A stretch of DNA of 55,352 bases from Fortiea sp. LEGE XX443 (GTDB lineage Bacteria > Cyanobacteriota > Cyanobacteriia > Cyanobacteriales > Nostocaceae): assembly GCF_015206815.1 (NCBI RefSeq), contig NZ_JADEXZ010000035.1, positions 1 through 55,352 of the forward strand. The letters run 5' to 3'. The notes under the pieces were generated by a model. It worked only from the letters and a program-made list of their open reading frames with translations, was not told the origin of the DNA and did no database searches. The translations under genes were made by a program, and so were the position numbers. Positions 43,718-52,086 of the stretch are shown here, piece by piece. The first letter of the stretch is position 1. Each line of letters begins with the position of its first letter.

Positions 43718-44026
43718 TCTTCACCAGAAAGAATTGTCAGACGTGGGAGAGTATTTCCGGAAATTCAATGGACAGAAGCACAAAAAGCTCAAGAAAAAGC
43801 CAGAAGACAGGCATTTTATGAGCGTTGTTGGGTGATTTTTGAGCGTTTAAAACCAGAAATACTAGATAAATACTATGGTTGGTATATTGCCATTGAACCT
43901 GATAGTGGTGATTATTTTATTGATCGGGATCAAGAGGTAGCAAGTAAAATGGCCAGAGAACAATATCCTCATGTGATTCATCATATTTTTGGTATTAACG
44001 AAACCGGAGTTAGTGGCAGAATATGA
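43709..44026 (+). CDS. Small conserved protein paired with a retropepsin-like protease
   Basis: A 105-residue protein, MTHSSPERIVRRGRVFPEIQ, a charged helix, then YYGWYIAIEPDSGDYFIDRD, VASKMAREQYP and INETGVSGRI. The W-Y-I-A-I-E / D-Y-F-I-D / REQYP pattern resembles DUF5678-like proteins. ATG 43709 is chosen because GAGG lies upstream; a longer frame from 43637 has no such site. Its stop overlaps the next gene's ATG by 4 bp (ATGA), so the two are coupled. Confidence 0.7.
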   Translation: MTHSSPERIVRRGRVFPEIQWTEAQKAQEKARRQAFYERCWVIFERLKPEILDKYYGWYIAIEPDSGDYFIDRDQEVASKMAREQYPHVIHHIFGINETGVSGRI

Positions 44027-44391
44027 TTGAGGGGAGATTAGGAGATAAAGGTCAAGTTTACTTTGAAATTGATTTAATTGGAGGGGATGACTTCAGCTTT
44101 CCTGTAGAAACAATGTTAGATACGGGATTTACTGAATTTTTAGCTATGAACAAACAAGATGTACAAAGTCTTGATTGGTCTTTTTTGCGTCAAAATAAAT
44201 TAAGAACTGCTCAGGGAGAAACTGAATTTGATGTTTATAGTGGTAGGTTAATAATCGATAGTCAAGAGTGGGAAATTCCTGTATTTGCTGGAGATGAAAT
44301 CCAAGAAATTTTATTAGGTTCTCGATGGCTGAAATTATTTATATTAGTCGCTAATTATAGTCAAAATATAGTAAGTTTAGAGTTAATTTAA
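44023..44391 (+). CDS. Retropepsin-like (clan AA) aspartic protease family protein
   Basis: A 122-residue protein with the catalytic motif MLDTGFTEFLAM (D-T-G followed by hydrophobic residues) and a closing ILLGSRWLKLF, the strand-helix common to clan AA proteases. One lobe only, so it would work as a dimer. It is translationally coupled to the 105-residue gene upstream. Such pairs occur repeatedly in cyanobacteria, and their role is not known to me; a toxin-antitoxin-like module is one possibility. Confidence 0.8.
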   Translation: MIEGRLGDKGQVYFEIDLIGGDDFSFPVETMLDTGFTEFLAMNKQDVQSLDWSFLRQNKLRTAQGETEFDVYSGRLIIDSQEWEIPVFAGDEIQEILLGSRWLKLFILVANYSQNIVSLELI

Positions 44392-44403
44392 AAAAGAGTA
44401 GAT

Positions 44404-44443
44404 GGTCATCTGTCATAAGACAAATGACCAATGACAAATGACC
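44404..44443. terminator. Bidirectional hairpin between the protease gene and aspC
   Basis: GGTCATCTGTCAT (44404-44416) pairs with ATGACAAATGACC (44431-44443) at 12 of 13 positions, with a 14-base loop. It lies between convergent genes and touches the aspC stop. Confidence 0.7.
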
Positions 44444-45610
44444 CTAAATCCGTGATCGCACAAATTTCTCCAATCTGTCCAATCCCTTTTCAATAGTCGC
44501 CAAATCGGTAGCGTAGGAAAGACGAATGTTATTATCTGCACCAAAAGCAATTCCGGGAATGACTGCAACTTGATGTTCTTCGATCAAAGCGTCGCAAAAA
44601 TCTAGGGATTTGAGTCCGGTTTTGCTGATATCGGGGAACAGATAAAAAGCGCCGTCTGGCTTGGGACAACTCAAGCCTGGGATAGCGTTGATTCTCTCTA
44701 GCATGACTTGTCGCCGTTTGGTGAAAGCTTGAAGCATTTCGGCTACGCAGTCTTGAGAACCTTGTAGGGCTGCGATCGCACCATATTGGGCAAAGGTGCA
44801 AACGTTAGATGTACTATGTCCTTGAATGGAATTAGCTGCTTTAATAATCTCCACTGGCCCGGCTAAATAACCCAATCGCCAGCCTGTCATTGAGTAACCT
44901 TTAGCAAATCCGTTACTAACGAAGGTGCGCTCAAAAATTTCCTTACCCAGAGAACCGATGCTAATGTGTTCTGCGCCGTCGTAGAGAATCTTTTCGTAAA
45001 TTTCATCAGAGACGACAAAGATATCTGCATCAACTATTACTTCTGCCAAAGCTTTAATTTCATCTGGCGTGTAAACCATCCCTGTAGGATTGGATGGGGA
45101 ATTGAGGACAAATAACTTAGTTTTGGGTGTAATGGCTTGGCGCAGTTGCTCTGGTGTAATTTTATAGCCAGTGGAAGCATCAGCGTTGACAATTACTGAG
45201 ACTCCACCAGCCAAAGTTACCATTTCGGGATAACTGAGCCAATAGGGAGCCGGGATAATCACTTCATCACCCGGATCAATGAACGACAATATCAAGTTGT
45301 ACAAAGAATGTTTACCGCCATTGGTGACGATGACATTTTCTGACTTGTAATCTAAACCATTATCAGTTTTCAGCTTGTGGGCGATCGCTTCCCTTAACTT
45401 TGGTTCTCCAGCGGCGGGGCCATATTTGGTTTTGCCTTCTTCCAAAGCTTTCACTGCTGCGGCTTTAATATGCGCTGGGGTGTCAAAATCCGGTTCTCCG
45501 GCGCTAAAACTGCAAACATCTATACCTTCTGCCTTCATTGCCTTAGCTTTAGCTGCGATCGCTAAGGTTAAAGAAGGCTTTACCTGACTTACTCTTGCTG
45601 CCAGTTTCAT
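44444..45610 (-). CDS. aspC: Class I/II aminotransferase, aspartate aminotransferase type
   Basis: A 388-residue PLP enzyme. [19 protein letters not shown] at the N-terminus, [26 protein letters not shown] and the PLP-lysine motif [17 protein letters not shown] are those of the Ib subgroup of aspartate aminotransferases (also prephenate-accepting). It moves the amino group of aspartate to 2-oxoglutarate in the cytoplasm. Family length is normal. It starts at ATG 45610. Confidence 0.94.
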   Translation of the reverse strand: MKLAARVSQVKPSLTLAIAAKAKAMKAEGIDVCSFSAGEPDFDTPAHIKAAAVKALEEGKTKYGPAAGEPKLREAIAHKLKTDNGLDYKSENVIVTNGGKHSLYNLILSFIDPGDEVIIPAPYWLSYPEMVTLAGGVSVIVNADASTGYKITPEQLRQAITPKTKLFVLNSPSNPTGMVYTPDEIKALAEVIVDADIFVVSDEIYEKILYDGAEHISIGSLGKEIFERTFVSNGFAKGYSMTGWRLGYLAGPVEIIKAANSIQGHSTSNVCTFAQYGAIAALQGSQDCVAEMLQAFTKRRQVMLERINAIPGLSCPKPDGAFYLFPDISKTGLKSLDFCDALIEEHQVAVIPGIAFGADNNIRLSYATDLATIEKGLDRLEKFVRSRI

Positions 45611-45701
45611 TCTTACTTATTCTTTGGCAAATCTCTCACTTATTTAAGGATATCCCAGAAACTCTACCGAGTTTTGTCTTTTAGTGAATTCCTTGGCTAG
45701 T

Positions 45702-46364
45702 CTAATAGCCAAACATTTGCACCGCATAAATCTGGCCATTTTTCCCGACGGCTACACCATAACCAAATTTGCTGTATTCACGGGTGAGGAGGTTTTCGCG
45801 GTGACTATTACTGTACATCCAACCGCGTTGAAAATCTTCGACTGCGCCGTAAGTTAACCCTAAACCTTGCACACTATCTTTAATAATATTTTCGCCAACT
45901 CCCACGCGCCGACTACCACCAACTGCAATATAGCGATCGCGGGGAGTTTTACCATCCAGAGAAATATGATTAAAGTATTGCTGCTCCAGCATATCCTGGG
46001 CGTGGAGTTGCGCTGCTTGTGAGAGCAACGAGTCTGGTTTTAAAGTTTTTAAATTATTGATCGTGCGATCGCGATTTACCAGTTCCAATGCAAACGTTCT
46101 TAACTCTGGAACAGAACGCAACTGTTCAGCATTCCAGATGGTGACTTGTGACTTGCCAATTTTCCAATCTGCGCCACCATTACCGTTATAAAGACCTTGT
46201 TTTAGCAACCCAAAAGGAGAAAGTTCTGTCCAAAAGTAATTCACATCTAGTGGGTATCCCCGCAAAGCCTGGTGAATGAAAAGGGTAGTTGGCCTAACTG
46301 CCAAAAGCACTGTAAATAAAATAACGTATCTCCACCAAATGTTAACTTTGCTTTTTGTATCCAT
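45702..46364 (-). CDS. CAP-domain (SCP/PR-1) protein, membrane-anchored
   Basis: A 220-residue protein. One membrane segment (about 12-30) forms an uncleaved anchor or signal. Residues about 80-218 are a CAP domain: LVNRDRTINNLKTLKPDSLL, HAQDMLEQQYFNHISLDGKTPRDR, GVGENI and the closing MYSNSHRENLLTREYSKFGYGVA. This is the YkwD-like bacterial type, located outside the cytoplasm, of uncertain role. It is followed by aspC on the same strand at about 90 bp. Confidence 0.88.
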   Translation of the reverse strand: MDTKSKVNIWWRYVILFTVLLAVRPTTLFIHQALRGYPLDVNYFWTELSPFGLLKQGLYNGNGGADWKIGKSQVTIWNAEQLRSVPELRTFALELVNRDRTINNLKTLKPDSLLSQAAQLHAQDMLEQQYFNHISLDGKTPRDRYIAVGGSRRVGVGENIIKDSVQGLGLTYGAVEDFQRGWMYSNSHRENLLTREYSKFGYGVAVGKNGQIYAVQMFGY

Positions 46365-46756
46365 TGTCTTGATTCAAGGTTAAGGATGCACAAACCACTG
46401 AACTAGTTATACATCTGTATACGGCTTCATTACGTAAAATTTACAGTAAATATTGCATTGGATGGCATTTCGGATTTCTCTTCACTCAGCCGAAGCAGGT
46501 GTGAGCAATTTTACCTGTTAGGTCACGAATCATAAACTAGCAAAGCCGCGATTGCCTTAGGTAGTACGGCACTCTTAGCACTTAGTATAGTTAACATTTT
46601 TATCTTAATTTAAGTATTACCGCTTATATATCTCTGTCTTCTGGATTTATGATCGAGCAGATTCCAGCGACCAATCCTCAAAATGTCGTACTTAGCAAAA
46701 TCAGGAAAAGCTTAACTAGTCAAAGTAGCTTTAAACATAATTTTAAGGAGTATTCT
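46365..46756. other. Divergent promoter region of the CAP and RNase T2 genes
   Basis: Nothing repeated was found. An in-frame extension of the RNase gene back to 46649 is open but has no Shine-Dalgarno, and the true start has AAGGAG at 46745-46750. Confidence 0.45.
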
Positions 46757-47761
46757 ATGCTGCGATCGCTCAAAAAAACATTCGTGTTGGCAATAGTATT
46801 GGCTTTCTCGTTCATACTATTTTCTAACCCTGCTCTAGCGTTGGTTCCCTTAGAAGGTCAATTCACCGCTATAGGCGCTTGCGAGGCTGTAATTTCGATT
46901 AAAAAAGGGACTAACCCCCAAAATGTGAGATTGCTGCCGGGACAAACTTATCAGATAGTGGGAAAGAATAAGGATGTCGCCTCTCACTACCTTCTGGAAA
47001 TTCCTAGTGCTAGACCCGCTCGGCGTTGGGTTCCTATTAGTTGTGTTAGCTCTGATGGTTTGCCTACTGACACAACAGAAACCACACCTCCTGTGATTCC
47101 TGTTGCTATAGGAAAGGACTACTTACTAGCCCTGAGTTGGCAACCAGCTTTCTGCGAAACCAAACCCGAAAAAACTGAGTGCCAAATTTTAGCTAAAAAC
47201 CCAGATCGTCCTGAAGCTACCAATTTCGCTTTACACGGGCTGTGGCCTCAACCTAAAGGTAATGATTACTGCGGTGTAAGCCAGAGTGACATCGCTTTTG
47301 ATAAAGCAAAAGCTTGGTCGAAGTTACCGCCTGTAGAAGAACAGCTTTCGCCTGAGACTTGGGAAAGACTAAAAGTTGTAATGCCCGGAACTGCATCAAA
47401 CTTGCATCGACATGAATGGATTAAGCATGGCACTTGCTACCAAGGTACACCAGAGGAATATTACGCCGAGTCAATTGCCCTTTTGGATGCCTTTAACAAA
47501 TCGCCAATTCAAGCATTAGTTGCTAGTAATATTGGTCGCCAACTCGCTCTCAAGGATATTGATCAAGCCTTGTCGTTTTTTGGTACTGACTCTGGCGACA
47601 AAATAGAAGTAAAATGTCCTAGTTCAATATTGGGTGAATTTTGGATTAACCTTGCAGGCGATATTACTTTAGAAAGCCCGATTGCTGTCTTACTTCCCAA
47701 TAGCCCAAAAGCCAAGCGTGAACAGTTTACATCTTGCCTAATTGACGATGCCCGTGATTAA
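46757..47761 (+). CDS. Secreted RNase T2 family protein
   Basis: A 334-residue exported ribonuclease. Residues 1-29 are a signal peptide (MLRSLKKTFVLAIVLAFSFI) ending at ALA. Residues about 30-110 are a small extra domain (FTAIGACEAVISIKKGTNPQ). The RNase T2 domain follows, with active-site segments FALHGLWPQ (CAS I) and HEWIKHGTC (CAS II), including both histidines and the glutamate. It would cut RNA to 2',3'-cyclic products in the periplasm or outside the cell. I use ATG 46757 because AAGGAG lies six bases upstream and the signal peptide follows directly. Confidence 0.93.
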   Translation: MLRSLKKTFVLAIVLAFSFILFSNPALALVPLEGQFTAIGACEAVISIKKGTNPQNVRLLPGQTYQIVGKNKDVASHYLLEIPSARPARRWVPISCVSSDGLPTDTTETTPPVIPVAIGKDYLLALSWQPAFCETKPEKTECQILAKNPDRPEATNFALHGLWPQPKGNDYCGVSQSDIAFDKAKAWSKLPPVEEQLSPETWERLKVVMPGTASNLHRHEWIKHGTCYQGTPEEYYAESIALLDAFNKSPIQALVASNIGRQLALKDIDQALSFFGTDSGDKIEVKCPSSILGEFWINLAGDITLESPIAVLLPNSPKAKREQFTSCLIDDARD

Positions 47762-48008
47762 TTAAAACTATTGGGCATCATGTTCTGAGCCAATTTATAA
47801 GACTAGGCGATCGCTAGACGAGATGCGGTGCGATCGCCCTAGCAAATCAGTAAATGGAAAAATAGCGTTGCTGAATTCAGGAATGAAAATAATTTTTTTG
47901 ATAAATATCGCGGTAAGTCTCTACACCAAAATTCCTATATCTAATCGGCAATGCCCAATTTCAATATCAACTGTGCTAAGACAGGAATGACCTAAAGATT
48001 GACATTCC
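47762..48008. other. Intergenic region upstream of the methyltransferase-HIT gene
   Basis: Two GCGATCGC-type sites lie near 47808 and 47831. The rest is AT-rich and probably holds the promoter. No gene is seen. Confidence 0.35.
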
Positions 48009-48863
48009 ATGCAACAGCAAAAAAATCAATTCAGTCATCTCACAGCAATAGAAAGAACTTTCCTGTCATTTCCTGTACAGTTTTTATTAAATCAAAACTT
48101 ACTGCGAGGCAAAATACTAGATTTTGGCTGTGGTCTTGGCAATGATGTTACATTATTGCGTGAAAAGGGCTTTGATATTACTGGTTATGATCCTTATTAT
48201 TTTCCAGATTATCCTCATGAGCAATTTGATACCATAATTTGCTTTTATGTTTTAAATGTTTTGTTTTCCGAAGAGCAAGCTAATGTTATTATGGAAGTAT
48301 CACACCTATTAAAACCCGGTGGAAAAGCTTATTATGCAGTGAGAAGAGATATCAAAAGAGAAGGGTTTAGAGAACACTATGTTTATAAAAAACCTACATA
48401 TCAGTGTATTGTAAAACTTCCATTTCATTCAATTTATTTAGATGATAGTCGAGAGTTATATGAATATATGCACTATAATCATCTAAAAAAATCGTCTATT
48501 AGTTGTATATTTTGTAATCCATACAAAAGCTTAAAGCTATTAACTGAATCAGCAACTGCTTATGCTATATTTGATGGTTATCCCATAAGTAAAGGACATG
48601 TCTTAGTAATTCCTAAACGTCATGTTAGCAGTTATTTTGAACTACCCTTTAAAGAGCAATCTGCTTGCTGGTTTATGGTGAATAAAGTCCAAGAAATGCT
48701 CAAAACCAAATTTGCACCTGATGGCTTTAATGTCGGAATGAATATTAATCGAGAAGCAGGGCAAAATATTATGCACACGAGTATTCATATTATCCCTCGC
48801 TACAAGGGTGATAATATGTGTGCTAAAAGTGGGATCAGAAATGTTATTCCTAAATCTAAATAA
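48009..48863 (+). CDS. SAM-dependent methyltransferase fused to a HIT domain lacking its nucleophile
   Basis: A 284-residue two-domain protein. Residues about 30-135 are a class I methyltransferase with ILDFGCGLGND as motif I and LLKPGGKAYYAV as the post-core strand. Residues about 163-270 follow the HIT fold: CIFCNPYKSLKLLTESATAY, FDGYPISKGHVLVIPKRHVS, then QNIMHTSIHIIPRYKGD. The last motif is normally H-x-H-x-H, and the middle histidine attacks the phosphate; here it is H-T-S-I-H, so the nucleophile is a serine. Nucleotide hydrolysis is unlikely, though binding may remain. The methyl acceptor is unknown. The surrounding DNA is AT-rich. Confidence 0.85.
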   Translation: MQQQKNQFSHLTAIERTFLSFPVQFLLNQNLLRGKILDFGCGLGNDVTLLREKGFDITGYDPYYFPDYPHEQFDTIICFYVLNVLFSEEQANVIMEVSHLLKPGGKAYYAVRRDIKREGFREHYVYKKPTYQCIVKLPFHSIYLDDSRELYEYMHYNHLKKSSISCIFCNPYKSLKLLTESATAYAIFDGYPISKGHVLVIPKRHVSSYFELPFKEQSACWFMVNKVQEMLKTKFAPDGFNVGMNINREAGQNIMHTSIHIIPRYKGDNMCAKSGIRNVIPKSK

Positions 48864-48957
48864 CTTACAAAGTTTTATAGATTTGAAATTCAATACATTA
48901 CTATCAAACACTAGAAATAAAATATTTAATTTTTAGAATATATTGCAACCCAATCAT

Positions 48958-49851
48958 TTATTCAAGATACTTTTGCCAAAACAAGCATTTTTTTTGTCGC
49001 TCAGAAAGATGTTTAGATAGTATGATTAAATCTTTTTGAGACAGGGAAGGATTAATGTAAAATAGCTCTTTTTTTCTTCTTGAAGTGTAATCAAAAAAAA
49101 TAGTAAATCTGTCTGAATTTTCAGGTGGTTTACCTCGATGAAAAATACCACCAGTACCAGCAAAAACTACTGTACCAGAATTCCCTATGCAGGATTTGTA
49201 ATTGCTTGGTGAAATCACTTTTTGCATAGTTTGATTTCGGATGTAGCCGTAGGTATATTTTAAAGATTGAGCTATACTCGAGGTTAAAGATAAAGGAATA
49301 TATTGAAAAGGCCCCTGGTTATCTGTAACATCATTTACATAAACTATTATTTTTAATACTTTGCGGTCTTCTTGGTCTATATGCCAAAGTCTAGAACCTG
49401 TCTCTAATTGATTGGCAATATCTCTCCGAAAATATGCGCCATGATATGCTACTGGTAGACAAAAATAATGCTCGACAATATTAAGTAAACGTTCTTCCAA
49501 TCCCCACAAAAAAATTTCGGGATGTTCCATGATTTGTTGTTGACTAGCATGAACAACAAATTTATTTTGATCACTATCAATGTTAGGTTTCATTTGGGAA
49601 GCAATGTTTTTTGCTGCCTTAAGTAGTTGAGTATTAGATAAAATGCCTAAATTATCTAATGAAGTCACTACAACACCTTCATTATTAATTCTGTCAACTA
49701 ATTCTAGGTCATCTTTTGAAATAATAGGTAGATTGGGTTTATACTTATCAACTGCTATTTGATAAGCAATATCAGTTTTATGTCTGATAAAGGGAATTTG
49801 ATAAATTTTTTTAAAAAATTTTTTTTGAACTTTTTGCAATAACATATTCAT
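48958..49851 (-). CDS. PhyH-like Fe(II)/2-oxoglutarate dioxygenase
   Basis: A 297-residue protein. The double-stranded beta-helix iron site is WHIDQED (HxD) with a distal histidine in GIFHRGKPPENSDRFTIFF, whose arginine may bind 2-oxoglutarate. YVNDVTDNQGPFQYIPLS is typical of the phytanoyl-CoA dioxygenase family. The substrate is unknown. It is convergent with the methyltransferase-HIT gene, 94 bp apart, and both lie in unusually AT-rich DNA. Confidence 0.8.
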   Translation of the reverse strand: MNMLLQKVQKKFFKKIYQIPFIRHKTDIAYQIAVDKYKPNLPIISKDDLELVDRINNEGVVVTSLDNLGILSNTQLLKAAKNIASQMKPNIDSDQNKFVVHASQQQIMEHPEIFLWGLEERLLNIVEHYFCLPVAYHGAYFRRDIANQLETGSRLWHIDQEDRKVLKIIVYVNDVTDNQGPFQYIPLSLTSSIAQSLKYTYGYIRNQTMQKVISPSNYKSCIGNSGTVVFAGTGGIFHRGKPPENSDRFTIFFDYTSRRKKELFYINPSLSQKDLIILSKHLSERQKKCLFWQKYLE

Positions 49852-50529
49852 CTAATTTTCCTGTTATTTATTTAATATACTTCTACGACGGTTAATTATT
49901 CTGATTTGAACCGTATTGCATTAGAGATAATTCAATGATTATCTTGAAATAAATATTATTAATAAAAATAAGCTGTGTTTGACACTTCATCAAGTTACTT
50001 AATCAAGCAAAATTAAATCTCATACTTTAGTTGTAAGTTTGATAAAATAATTATCTATATAGGTAATTTTTAATACGCAAAAAATAATAATTATAAAAAG
50101 AGGGATATGAAGGGGTGGTAAAGGGGGTGAAACAGAGTAAATGGAGAAGTTTAGGCATTTTCTTAGGCTTAAATACTTTACAAAGTATAGGCATTAAATT
50201 TCAATATTAAGTTAACTGCGAATTTCGCATTTGGCAAGAAAAGCTAAAATAAGAAGTGTGGGATTGGGAAAATAGTATTGTCATCAATTCGTCCACATGA
50301 GTTTTGGGAATTTGTCGTGAGACGGATGTAGCGAAAGTTGCTCGTCCGCTTATAATTGGCAGAGGCGGGAGATAATACTGCTTCTCGACCTAGCTCAATA
50401 CTGATTTTTGCTCATACTCTGCCAAGCGTGGTTTATCGCCATCCCACCAAGATAGAATTCCTTGAGTAGCATGGGTAAAGAGAGTGGGGAATAGTTTTGT
50501 GTAGAATCAAACATGTAAAAACAACAAGA
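49852..50529. other. 678-bp gene-poor region with a possible gene remnant
   Basis: The left part (to about 50100) is very AT-rich. The right part includes a minus-strand open stretch at 50390-50506 listed separately. No promoter or repeat was recognised. A TTG-started extension of the next gene to 50497 is not credible. Confidence 0.4.
50390..50506 (-). pseudogene. Possible 3' remnant of an unknown gene
   Basis: The minus-strand frame lacks an ATG and reads FYTKLFPTLFTHATQGILS then WWDGDKPRLAEYEQKSVLS and a stop. It has a natural-looking composition (W-W-D-G-D-K-P-R-L) that suggests the C-terminus of a real protein whose 5' part is missing. I could not name the family. Confidence 0.3.
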
Positions 50530-51168
50530 ATGACACCACAAGACACACGACAATACGCACCAGCAACAGAGCGCAACCGCGAACCAATTCTAGAAATACT
50601 TTTACAGGTATTGCCTGGGAGTGGTACAGTCTTGGAAATTGCCAGTGGTACAGGTGAACATGCAGTCTATTTTGCATCCAAACTCAAAGATTCTATATGG
50701 CTACCAACAGATGCAAATCCACAAGCAAGAGCCAGCATAATTGCATGGACTGAACATTTTGGATGTAGTAACATTTATCCACCGCTTGAGCTTGATGTTA
50801 GAGAACCAGTTTGGAGCGTGGAAACGGAGACAGTAAGCCAGTGGCTGAATACTTCGCCAATTATTGCGATCGTCAACATCAATATGATTCACATTTCACC
50901 GTGGTTAGCCTGTCTAGGACTAATGGCAGGGGCGGGTCGGATCTTACCAGTGGGCGGTATCCTCTATTTATATGGGCCTTTTAAACAAGGTGGAGAACAT
51001 ACAGCACCGAGTAATGCAGCTTTTGATGAATATTTACGCGCCCAAAACCCAGAATGGGGTGTGCGTAATTTAGATGATGTAGTAGCAGCAGCTAAAGCAG
51101 AACATTTGACCTTGAAGCAGACTTACCAAATGCCAGCAAATAATCTCTCGGTAGTCTTTGAAAGGTAG
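50530..51168 (+). CDS. DUF938 class I methyltransferase
   Basis: A 212-residue protein. RQYAPATERNREPIL, then VLEIASGTGEHAVYFA (motif I) and WLPTDANPQARASI are the DUF938 signature, and NINMIHISPW and LYGPFKQGGEHT follow. It is a predicted SAM-dependent methyltransferase of unknown substrate. I start at ATG 50530; the upstream in-frame TTG at 50497 is not supported. Confidence 0.88.
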   Translation: MTPQDTRQYAPATERNREPILEILLQVLPGSGTVLEIASGTGEHAVYFASKLKDSIWLPTDANPQARASIIAWTEHFGCSNIYPPLELDVREPVWSVETETVSQWLNTSPIIAIVNINMIHISPWLACLGLMAGAGRILPVGGILYLYGPFKQGGEHTAPSNAAFDEYLRAQNPEWGVRNLDDVVAAAKAEHLTLKQTYQMPANNLSVVFER

Positions 51169-51266
51169 ATAATAAAGAATTTGCCTAGGCTTTGAGCAAT
51201 CAACAATATCCCAATACAGTTCGGGTAAGTTCCAAGCGGTGTATTATGAAAATTACTAAATTAAGA

Positions 51267-51298
51267 ATGTAGAGACAAGAAAATTTCCGTCTCTACAT
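51267..51298. repeat. GTAGAGAC hairpin
   Basis: ATGTAGAGAC and GTCTCTACAT form a perfect 10-bp stem with a 12-base loop. The outer arms match those of the palindrome in hpnB (32092-32119). It lies between convergent DUF938 and folE genes and may serve as terminator. Confidence 0.65.
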
Positions 51299-51334
51299 AG
51301 CAGATGCTAAATAAACATCTACTCTAGCCGAAAC

Positions 51335-51988
51335 TTAAGAGTGAAAACTAGCATTGTGTCGTACCAAATTCATAAACTCCTCACGAGTTCGCGCATCTTC
51401 TGAAAACACACCGCGCATTGCACTGGTGACAGTCCAAGAACCGGGTTTTTGCACGCCGCGCATCACCATACACATGTGAGTTGCTTCTATTACCACTGCA
51501 ACCCCTTGAGGTTTGAGTAAACCTTGCAGTGCATCAGCAATTTGTAGGGTGAGACGTTCTTGTACTTGCAAACGTCGGGCATACATTTCACAAATGCGGG
51601 CAATTTTCGATAATCCTATCACCTTACCATTAGGAATGTAGGCAACATGAGCGCGACCAATTATTGGCAGAATATGATGCTCACAGGAACTAAAAATATC
51701 GATATCCCGGATTAATACCGTTTCGTCAGCATCTTCTGTAAATACTGCCCCATTTAACAGTTCATCCAAAGATTCATGATATCCCTTGGTGAGAAACTGC
51801 AAAGCTTTGACAACTCGCTTAGGAGTATCTATTAACCCTTCTCTGTCAGGATTTTCTCCTAATCCAATCAGCAAAGTACGCACAGCCTGTGCCATTTCTG
51901 CTTCTGTAACAGTTGGTAACTGCTGAGTAGATAAAGATGAAACCACTTGAGCAGCAGAATTTATATCAGGACGAATCGATAGAGTCAT
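51335..51988 (-). CDS. folE: GTP cyclohydrolase I
   Basis: Converts GTP to 7,8-dihydroneopterin triphosphate, the first step of folate/pterin synthesis, with an active-site zinc. Zinc ligands are visible in SSCEHHILP (C and H) and HMCMVMRG (C). The 217-residue form from ATG 51988 fits the family. The frame runs up to 52042, but that ATG lies in the loop of a perfect 13-bp hairpin (52020-52059), so I prefer the inner start, which has AGAG before it. It follows the COG0523 gene on the same strand. As a zinc enzyme it fits the zinc-stress context. Confidence 0.93.
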   Translation of the reverse strand: MTLSIRPDINSAAQVVSSLSTQQLPTVTEAEMAQAVRTLLIGLGENPDREGLIDTPKRVVKALQFLTKGYHESLDELLNGAVFTEDADETVLIRDIDIFSSCEHHILPIIGRAHVAYIPNGKVIGLSKIARICEMYARRLQVQERLTLQIADALQGLLKPQGVAVVIEATHMCMVMRGVQKPGSWTVTSAMRGVFSEDARTREEFMNLVRHNASFHS

Positions 51989-52019
51989 TTTCTCTGTTTG
52001 ATTGGTATAGATTAATAAA

Positions 52020-52059
52020 TTAGTTAATAGTTCAAGATTCATAAATAACTATTAACTAA
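52020..52059. promoter_or_regulatory. Hairpin between the COG0523 gene and folE
   Basis: TTAGTTAATAGTT (52020-52032) and its exact complement (52047-52059) form a 13-bp stem with a 14-base loop. It is in the leader of folE on the minus transcript. It may influence processing or folE translation. Confidence 0.5.
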
Positions 52060-52086
52060 ACCAGATAATAACTTAATACTTATTAA

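Noticed and set aside
52020-52042. Longer folE starting at 52042
   Set aside because: That ATG sits in the loop of a 13-bp perfect hairpin and adds residues not usual for the family; ATG 51988 is preferred.
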